DNA of 6,181 nucleotides from an uncultured Clostridia bacterium (GTDB taxonomy: Bacteria; Bacillota; Clostridia; Christensenellales; Borkfalkiaceae): positions 1 through 6,181 of the forward strand of contig CATZIC010000079.1 of the NCBI GenBank assembly GCA_958419945.1, read 5' to 3'. Numbering within the stretch: the first letter of the stretch is position 1; every line of letters starts with the position of its first letter. The notes beneath the pieces were generated by a model. That model had not been told where the DNA came from and searched no databases. It worked only from the letters and a program-made list of their open reading frames with translations. The position numbers were made by a program, and so were the translations under genes. Positions 1 through 3,911 of the stretch are shown here, piece by piece.

Positions 1-1
1 G

Positions 2-310
2 GTTGTGGAATTCAAAATTGCCTACCTTATTTTCGTAAACGCTTTCATTATGGGTATCGTGGTGCTTACCTGGATTGCACACAGGCAGAACATTAAAAGG
101 CTTTTATCCGGCGACGAACACCCCACCGAATGGTTACAGATGATTAAGGATATTTCCTTAAAAAAGAAGTTGAAAAAAGCCGAAAAACATAGCGAAAGCT
201 TGGAAGAAAGTACTTCGAAAGACGAAAGCACTTTGGAAGTTTCGGAAAAGACGGAAGATACCGAAAAGACGGAAGTTGCGGAAAAGGGCGAGGCTTCCGA
301 AAATTCATAA
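2..310 (+). CDS. plsY: C-terminal part of a PlsY-like glycerol-3-phosphate acyltransferase, 5' truncated by the window
   Basis: The reading frame is open to the left edge, so this is probably the end of a longer gene and not a small protein starting at the GTG at base 5. Numbering from that GTG, residues about 4-24 form a hydrophobic membrane segment followed by HRQNIKRLLSGDE (26-38). This matches the third conserved motif at the C-terminus of PlsY, where a His, an Asn and a Glu matter for activity or structure; here they would be H26, N29 and E38. PlsY is a multi-pass membrane enzyme that transfers an acyl group from acyl-phosphate to glycerol-3-phosphate, the first step of phosphatidic acid synthesis in many Gram-positives. 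The oddity is a 58-residue hydrophilic tail after W43 with 13 Glu and 11 Lys, where the family usually stops within a few residues. The PlsY call rests on one motif plus the membrane segment. The alternative is an unrelated single-pass small protein. Confidence 0.72.
   Translation, partial: VVEFKIAYLIFVNAFIMGIVVLTWIAHRQNIKRLLSGDEHPTEWLQMIKDISLKKKLKKAEKHSESLEESTSKDESTLEVSEKTEDTEKTEVAEKGEASENS
242..295 (+). repeat. Three 18-bp in-frame tandem units coding a hexapeptide repeat
   Basis: Units at 242-259, 260-277 and 278-295 encode SEKTED, TEKTEV and AEKGEA, a pattern of x-E-K-x-E-x. The 13-base string GAAAAGACGGAAG is identical at 245-257 and 263-275. The repeat lies in the charged tail of the PlsY-like protein and probably arose by in-frame duplication. 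It predicts a disordered or helical, highly charged cytoplasmic tail. Confidence 0.8.
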
Positions 311-339
311 GATTAAGCAAGATAACGAAGGATTGGAAA

Positions 340-1245
340 ATGAGTATTGATAAAAGCGACAAAAAAAAGACCTTGACGCCTTATAAAGCGACAAGGGCGT
401 TTACCGCAGCCATGATTGCGGTGATTTTGGCGTACGTACTTATTTCCATTTTGGTAGCCGTTTTAGGTCCTGATTTTACCGAAAGCAGGGTTTACTTTTT
501 TCTGAGTTACTTTGTAATAAGTTTTGCCCTGGCGGCGGGTTCGGCTTTTATATTTTTGCGTGAAAAACTCTTTTTGTCAGACGTTACTAACTTTAAATTT
601 CACCCAAAATACATTGCCGTAATTTTGCTTATCTTCGGCGGAACCTTTTTCGGATTAAGCGGAATAAACGACCTATTCGTGGACTTTTTGCAAAAATTCG
701 GTTACGTACCGGACCTTGTTACACTTCCCGAAAAGTCCTTTTGGACGGTTTTATATAGCGTTGTTTTTATAGCGGTTATACCCGCAATAGTGGAAGAGTT
801 TTTGTTCCGTGGGCTAATGCTTAAAGGAGCGGAAAGTTTTGGTAAATTGCAGGCGGTTTTTGTTTCCGCACTTGCATTTTCCCTTTATCACATGTCGCCC
901 TCGCAAACGGCATATCAGTTCGTAATAGGTGTGCTGTACGGGTTTATTGCAATAACTTCGGAAAGTATAATTCCGACGGTAATTTTACACTTTTTAAATA
1001 ACTTTATCATAATATTTTTGTATTACTTTTTCCCGTCCTTTGCAGTAGTCGGTATACTGAAAATAATTTTGACGATCGTAGGGCTTTTGTGTGTGGCGGC
1101 AGGGCTGTTTATAACCGTTTATAAATTTGATTTTAAAAGGGACAAGACCCTTTATGATAGGCAGGAAAAATTCGATTACGCACTTTCGATAGTGCCGGGA
1201 TTTATAATTACTTTGGTTATGTGGCTTGCAAACCTTTTGGTGTGA
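340..1245 (+). CDS. CPBP family intramembrane glutamic endopeptidase (CAAX protease/bacteriocin-processing family)
   Basis: This 301-residue integral membrane protein has several hydrophobic segments (about 21-43, 51-73, 90-108, 138-151, 170-182, 193-232, 234-260 and 284-301). The three family motifs are present in order: EExxxR at E152-E153-R157, FxxxH at F180-H184, and HxxxN at H217-N221. These form the membrane-embedded active site in the CPBP (Abi/CAAX protease, Rce1-like) family. Family members cleave membrane-associated substrates, and some confer bacteriocin self-immunity or process peptides; the substrate here cannot be told from sequence. The ATG at 340 is supported by AAGGA at 328-332 with 7 bases of spacing. 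The gene sits 29 bases after the plsY-like gene and 24 before rlmH, so it is probably co-transcribed. No bacteriocin-like precursor is visible next to it, so a housekeeping membrane-protease role seems more likely than immunity, but this is inference. Confidence 0.93.
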   Translation: MSIDKSDKKKTLTPYKATRAFTAAMIAVILAYVLISILVAVLGPDFTESRVYFFLSYFVISFALAAGSAFIFLREKLFLSDVTNFKFHPKYIAVILLIFGGTFFGLSGINDLFVDFLQKFGYVPDLVTLPEKSFWTVLYSVVFIAVIPAIVEEFLFRGLMLKGAESFGKLQAVFVSALAFSLYHMSPSQTAYQFVIGVLYGFIAITSESIIPTVILHFLNNFIIIFLYYFFPSFAVVGILKIILTIVGLLCVAAGLFITVYKFDFKRDKTLYDRQEKFDYALSIVPGFIITLVMWLANLLV

Positions 1246-1269
1246 TAATGGGCTTATAGGCGGACTTTT

Positions 1270-1743
1270 ATGATAAAAATTAATATTGTCGCCGTCGGAA
1301 AGGTTAAAGAAAACTACTTTTCGGACGGCATAAACGAATATATCAAAAGACTTTCACGCTACGCAAAAGTTTCTGTTTTCGAGGTGAAAGAGGAAAACTT
1401 TACCCGTGGGGAAACCGAAGGGGACAGGCTTAAAATTATAGAGGCCGAGGGCGAAAACATTTTGAAAAAACTAAGCGGATCCGTCGTAGCCCTTTGCGTT
1501 GAAGGGGAAAAGCTTTCAAGCGAAAAATTTTCCGACTATCTTAAATTCTTGTTTGACAGCGGTGAAGAAGTTACTTTCGTAATCGGCGGGTCATACGGAC
1601 TATCTAGCAAAGTGAAAATACGTGCGGATAAAAAACTTTCCTTTTCGGATATGACCTTTCCGCACACCATGGCACGGCTTATTTTAACCGAGCAGATCTA
1701 CCGTGCTTTCACCATTATAAATAATTGCACCTACCACAAATGA
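1270..1743 (+). CDS. rlmH: 23S rRNA (pseudouridine(1915)-N(3))-methyltransferase RlmH
   Basis: This 157-residue protein is the usual size for RlmH (about 155-160), a SPOUT-superfamily enzyme that methylates pseudouridine 1915 in helix 69 of 23S rRNA on assembled 70S ribosomes using S-adenosylmethionine. The family signature is clear: N-terminal IxxVGKVKExY (5-16), EYIKRLSRY (23-31), the SAM-binding knot loop FVIGGSYG (103-110), the LSFSDMTFPHTMARLILTEQ helix region (123-142), and the terminal YHK (155-157) that reaches the substrate. The loop has SY where ADG-type sequences are common, and T154 stands where many members have Pro; both look tolerable. The ATG at 1270 follows a modest AGGCGGA (1258-1264). 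The TGA stop overlaps the ATG of tadA, indicating translational coupling. Confidence 0.96.
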   Translation: MIKINIVAVGKVKENYFSDGINEYIKRLSRYAKVSVFEVKEENFTRGETEGDRLKIIEAEGENILKKLSGSVVALCVEGEKLSSEKFSDYLKFLFDSGEEVTFVIGGSYGLSSKVKIRADKKLSFSDMTFPHTMARLILTEQIYRAFTIINNCTYHK

Positions 1744-2192
1744 AAGAATTTTTTATGAAGGCTTCTTTAAAAGAAGCGCAAAAAGCCTATAAAGAGGACG
1801 AAGTGCCTATCGGCGCCGTAATCGTTCGGGACGGAAAGATTATCGCAAAAGCTCACAACGCGCGTGAAAAACGAAACGTTGCGACATATCATGCGGAAAT
1901 TCTCGCCATAGAAAAGGCTTGCAAAAAACTTAACAGTTGGCGGCTTGACGACTGCGAACTTTACGTTACGTTAGAGCCCTGCATTATGTGTGCGGGGGCT
2001 ATCGTAAACGCACGCATAAAAAAGGTTTATTACGGTGCAAAGGAGCCGAAGGGCGGGGCCTGCGAAAGTAGGTTTAATCTGCTGTCTTCAGGCGTCCTAA
2101 ATTGGCAGACCGAGTACGAAGGCGGAGTTATGGAAGAAGAGTGCTCCAAACTACTTACCGACTTTTTCAAACAAAAAAGGGAACGCCCTTGA
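1740..2192 (+). CDS. tadA: tRNA-specific adenosine deaminase TadA
   Basis: This 150-residue zinc-dependent cytidine/deoxycytidylate-deaminase-fold enzyme should convert A34 to inosine in tRNA-Arg(ACG), allowing one tRNA to read several CGN codons. The catalytic signatures are intact: H51-A-E53 (zinc ligand and proton-shuttle Glu) and PCIMC, with C81 and C84 as the other zinc ligands. EVPIGAVIV (21-29), SWRLDDCELYVTLEP (66-80) and EPKGGA (102-107) match TadA well. I chose the ATG at 1740: it overlaps the rlmH stop as ATGA, and its N-terminus (MKEFFMKASLKEAQKA) aligns with the start of Bacillus TadA. A TTG at 1725 in the same frame would add five residues (MHLPQ) with no ribosome binding site. 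An ATG at 1755 would trim five residues. No Shine-Dalgarno precedes 1740, consistent with coupling to rlmH translation. Confidence 0.96.
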   Translation: MKEFFMKASLKEAQKAYKEDEVPIGAVIVRDGKIIAKAHNAREKRNVATYHAEILAIEKACKKLNSWRLDDCELYVTLEPCIMCAGAIVNARIKKVYYGAKEPKGGACESRFNLLSSGVLNWQTEYEGGVMEEECSKLLTDFFKQKRERP

Positions 2193-2205
2193 CGGTTGCC
2201 CTTTT
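2175..2205 (+). terminator. Terminator-like hairpin across the tadA stop (weak)
   Basis: AAAAGGG (2175-2181) pairs with CCCTTTT (2199-2205), and AAC (2182-2184) can extend the stem to GTT (2195-2197) past a bulged G. The tadA stop (2190-2192) lies in the loop. The U-rich part is only four bases, is inside the stem and is followed by GCGG, so it is a poor intrinsic terminator. AAGGG (2177-2181) can alternatively pair with the nearer CCCTT (2186-2190) around an AACG loop. Confidence 0.35.
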
Positions 2206-2243
2206 GCGGTTACCGAAATAATTTAAAATTTTGGATTTACCGC
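2206..2243. repeat. Imperfect AT-rich inverted repeat between tadA and the prs promoter
   Basis: GCGGT (2206-2210) and ACCGC (2239-2243) are perfect complements. Inside them CCGAAAT and ATTTTGG pair with one bulge around an AT-rich centre. No T-run follows, so it does not look like an intrinsic terminator by itself. It could be a readthrough structure, a binding site, or chance in AT-rich DNA. Confidence 0.3.
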
Positions 2244-2254
2244 CCTAACTTAAT

Positions 2255-2283
2255 TTGACTTAATGGGTAAATTACTTTATCAT
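2255..2283 (+). promoter_or_regulatory. Sigma-A-type promoter for prs-pth(-mfd)
   Basis: TTGACT (2255-2260) and TATCAT (2278-2283) each match the housekeeping consensus at five of six positions and are separated by the ideal 17 bases. Transcription would start near 2290, giving a leader of about 36 bases before prs. This is the best promoter in the window and sits in its only long intergenic gap. No riboswitch-sized leader fits between it and the start codon. Confidence 0.7.
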
Positions 2284-2305
2284 ATAAGCGTATTTCTATT
2301 TTAGC

Positions 2306-2321
2306 GGAGGATTGTAGGAGG
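2306..2321 (+). promoter_or_regulatory. Two tandem Shine-Dalgarno sequences ahead of prs
   Basis: GGAGG occurs at 2306-2310 and again within AGGAGG at 2316-2321. The second lies only 4 bases from the ATG at 2326 and the first 15 bases away. No in-frame ATG, GTG or TTG lies between them, so both can serve only the ATG at 2326. The strong site supports this start and suggests high expression. Confidence 0.75.
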
Positions 2322-2325
2322 CAAG

Positions 2326-3276
2326 ATGATTACACATAGCACTGATTTGGTACTTTTCAGCGGAAATTCCAACAGACCTTTGGCGGAGGCTATTGCCAAA
2401 GAACTCGGCATGAGCCTTTCCGGTCTTGAAGTAGGGCATTTTTCCGACGGCGAAACCAGCGTTCACATTACGAACAGCATACGCGGAAGGGACGTATTTA
2501 TCATTCAGTCCACTTCCTATCCCGTCAACGAAAACCTTATGGAATTACTTGTAATGATCGACGCCGCACGCCGTGCGTCCGCGGGCCGTATTACTGCGGT
2601 TATACCTTATTTCGGTTACGCCAGACAGGACAGAAAGGCTAAACCGCGCGATCCTATTACCGCAAAACTCGTTGCCGACATCATTACTTCGGCAGGGGCG
2701 GACAGGCTTTTGTCGGTGGACTTACACGCTCCGCAAATTCAGGGCTTTTTCGACATCCCAGTGGATCATTTGGTCGGAAACCCGATACTTTGTGAATACT
2801 TCGAAAAATACGCAGACGACAACTTCGTCGTAGTATCGCCGGATATCGGAAGCGTTGGAAGAGCAAGAAACGTTGCTTCCAAACTAAACGTTCCCATGGC
2901 GATTATAGATAAACGCCGCCCGAAGGCCAATCAGGTGGAAATTTTAAACATTATCGGCGACGTAAAGGGTAAAACTTGCCTTCTCGTAGACGATATGGTA
3001 GACACTGCAGGCACGCTTTGCTTCGGTGCGGAAGCCCTTCACAATGCAGGTGTAGAAAAGATTTACGCTTGCTGCACGCATGCGGTTTTGTCCGGCCCTG
3101 CAATAGAAAGAATTAAAAATTCCTATATAGATAAACTAGTAGTTTTGGACACCATAGCGCTTCCCGAAGAAAAGAAAATCGACAAAATCGAAATTCTTTC
3201 GGTCGCTCACCTTCTTGCAAAGGCTATTAAGTTCGTATATTCCGACAAGCAGATGGCGGACATCTACGAGGACTAA
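2326..3276 (+). CDS. prs: Ribose-phosphate pyrophosphokinase (PRPP synthase)
   Basis: Prs makes 5-phosphoribosyl-1-pyrophosphate from ribose-5-phosphate and ATP, the shared precursor of purine, pyrimidine, NAD, His and Trp synthesis, in the cytosol. The 316-residue length equals that of class I enzymes (Bacillus 317). Visible motifs in order are FSDGE (39-43), the ATP-binding RQDRK (100-104), the metal-binding DLHAPQIQGFFD (132-143, with H134), SPDIGSVGRAR (171-181), the catalytic-lysine segment DKRRP (196-200, K197), and the PRPP loop VDDMVDTAGT (221-230). SPDIGSVG differs slightly from the common SPDxGGV form; similar Ser variants occur in Clostridia as far as I recall. The start follows a strong AGGAGG, and the gene has its own promoter. 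pth begins 8 bases after the stop, so the two are almost certainly one operon. Confidence 0.98.
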   Translation: MITHSTDLVLFSGNSNRPLAEAIAKELGMSLSGLEVGHFSDGETSVHITNSIRGRDVFIIQSTSYPVNENLMELLVMIDAARRASAGRITAVIPYFGYARQDRKAKPRDPITAKLVADIITSAGADRLLSVDLHAPQIQGFFDIPVDHLVGNPILCEYFEKYADDNFVVVSPDIGSVGRARNVASKLNVPMAIIDKRRPKANQVEILNIIGDVKGKTCLLVDDMVDTAGTLCFGAEALHNAGVEKIYACCTHAVLSGPAIERIKNSYIDKLVVLDTIALPEEKKIDKIEILSVAHLLAKAIKFVYSDKQMADIYED

Positions 3277-3284
3277 GGGTTTAT

Positions 3285-3857
3285 ATGAAAATTATTGCAG
3301 GCCTCGGCAATCCCGAGAAAAAGTACGAAAACACTTATCATAATCTCGGTTTTATGGTCGCAGACAATCTTGCGGAAAGGCTTGGGGCGGTATACAAGTT
3401 GAAATCCTCCCTTAAATGCGCCCTTGCCGAAGGTGTTATCGGAAGTGAAAAGTTTTTGATCGTAAAGCCCACCACTTATATGAATCTAAGCGGTGAATGT
3501 ATTCAAAAAGTGCTTTCATATTTCGGCGTAGAGCCAAGCGATTTGTTGGTTATTTACGACGATATAGATATTGACATCGGAAGAATACGCTTCCGTCCGC
3601 ACGGCTCCCCGGGAACGCATAACGGTATGCGCAACATACACCTTATGATAAATACCGATGAGTTTCCACGCGTAAGAGTGGGCACCAAGCCGAGACGGGA
3701 GGGGATACCCCTTGTGGATTACGTGCTGTCTAAAATTCACGAAAGCGAATATGACGATTTGAATTTTGCTATAAAACAGGCGTCCGATCTTGCTTACGAC
3801 TACCTTCACGGCGTAACTTTTGACGACCTTATGCAACGCTATAACAAGAAAGGTTAA
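3285..3857 (+). CDS. pth: Peptidyl-tRNA hydrolase
   Basis: Pth cleaves the ester bond of peptidyl-tRNA that has dropped off ribosomes, recycling tRNA. The length of 190 residues is typical of the bacterial enzyme. The start GLGNPEKKYENTYHNLGF (6-23) includes catalytic H19. N67 in KPTTYMNLSG (61-70), D92 in VIYDDID (89-95) and N113 in THNG (111-114) correspond to Escherichia coli N68, D93 and N114. Two positions differ from the commonest form: Tyr18 stands before the catalytic His where Arg is usual, and GSPGTHNG replaces GSAGGHNG. All catalytic residues remain, so it should be active. The ATG at 3285 has AAGGG (3275-3279) overlapping the prs stop, with 5 bases of spacing. This indicates coupling to prs; the prs-pth pair is a long-conserved arrangement in Bacillota. 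Confidence 0.97.
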   Translation: MKIIAGLGNPEKKYENTYHNLGFMVADNLAERLGAVYKLKSSLKCALAEGVIGSEKFLIVKPTTYMNLSGECIQKVLSYFGVEPSDLLVIYDDIDIDIGRIRFRPHGSPGTHNGMRNIHLMINTDEFPRVRVGTKPRREGIPLVDYVLSKIHESEYDDLNFAIKQASDLAYDYLHGVTFDDLMQRYNKKG

Positions 3858-3860
3858 AAG

Positions 3861-3890
3861 GTGTCGTTAGGCGAAAAAGTGCGCCTATGA
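3861..3890 (+). other. Possible 9-codon leader ORF before mfd (speculative)
   Basis: A GTG at 3861 opens nine codons (MSLGEKVRL) ending at TGA 3888-3890. GAAAGG (3848-3853) lies 7 bases upstream and could serve as its ribosome binding site, although that stretch also codes the end of pth. Its stop overlaps an ATG at 3887 and lies 21 bases before the mfd start. There is no evidence that it is translated; it is recorded because mfd lacks a ribosome binding site of its own. Confidence 0.2.
3868..3887 (+). repeat. Small hairpin in the pth-mfd gap
   Basis: TAGGCG (3868-3873) and CGCCTA (3882-3887) form a perfect 6-bp stem around the 8-base loop AAAAAGTG. No T-run follows, so it is unlikely to be an intrinsic terminator; transcription probably continues into mfd. 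Confidence 0.5.
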
Positions 3891-3911
3891 GCCTGTTAAT
3901 CATCATAGACT

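Noticed and set aside
5..310. Stand-alone 101-residue protein starting at the GTG at base 5
   Set aside because: The frame is open to the window edge and the sequence resembles the end of PlsY, so the GTG is more likely an internal Val codon.
340..1245. Bacteriocin immunity or anti-phage system around the CPBP protease
   Set aside because: There is no precursor peptide, exporter or defence gene nearby; all neighbours are housekeeping genes.
1725..1739. TTG at 1725 as the tadA start
   Set aside because: No ribosome binding site precedes it, the added residues do not fit TadA, and the ATG at 1740 gives a normal start coupled to the rlmH stop.
2573..2866. Short open frames on both strands inside prs
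   Set aside because: They overlap the catalytic core of prs in other frames and show no independent signal.
3516..3836. 106-codon open frame on the minus strand
   Set aside because: It is antisense to pth with no domain or ribosome binding site support.
3820..3845. Possible mfd promoter at the end of pth (TTGACG and TATAAC)
   Set aside because: The elements are only 14 bases apart, well below the usual 16-18, and both lie in pth coding sequence.
3868..3911. Intrinsic terminator between pth and mfd
   Set aside because: The hairpin at 3868-3887 is only 6 bp and no T-run follows.
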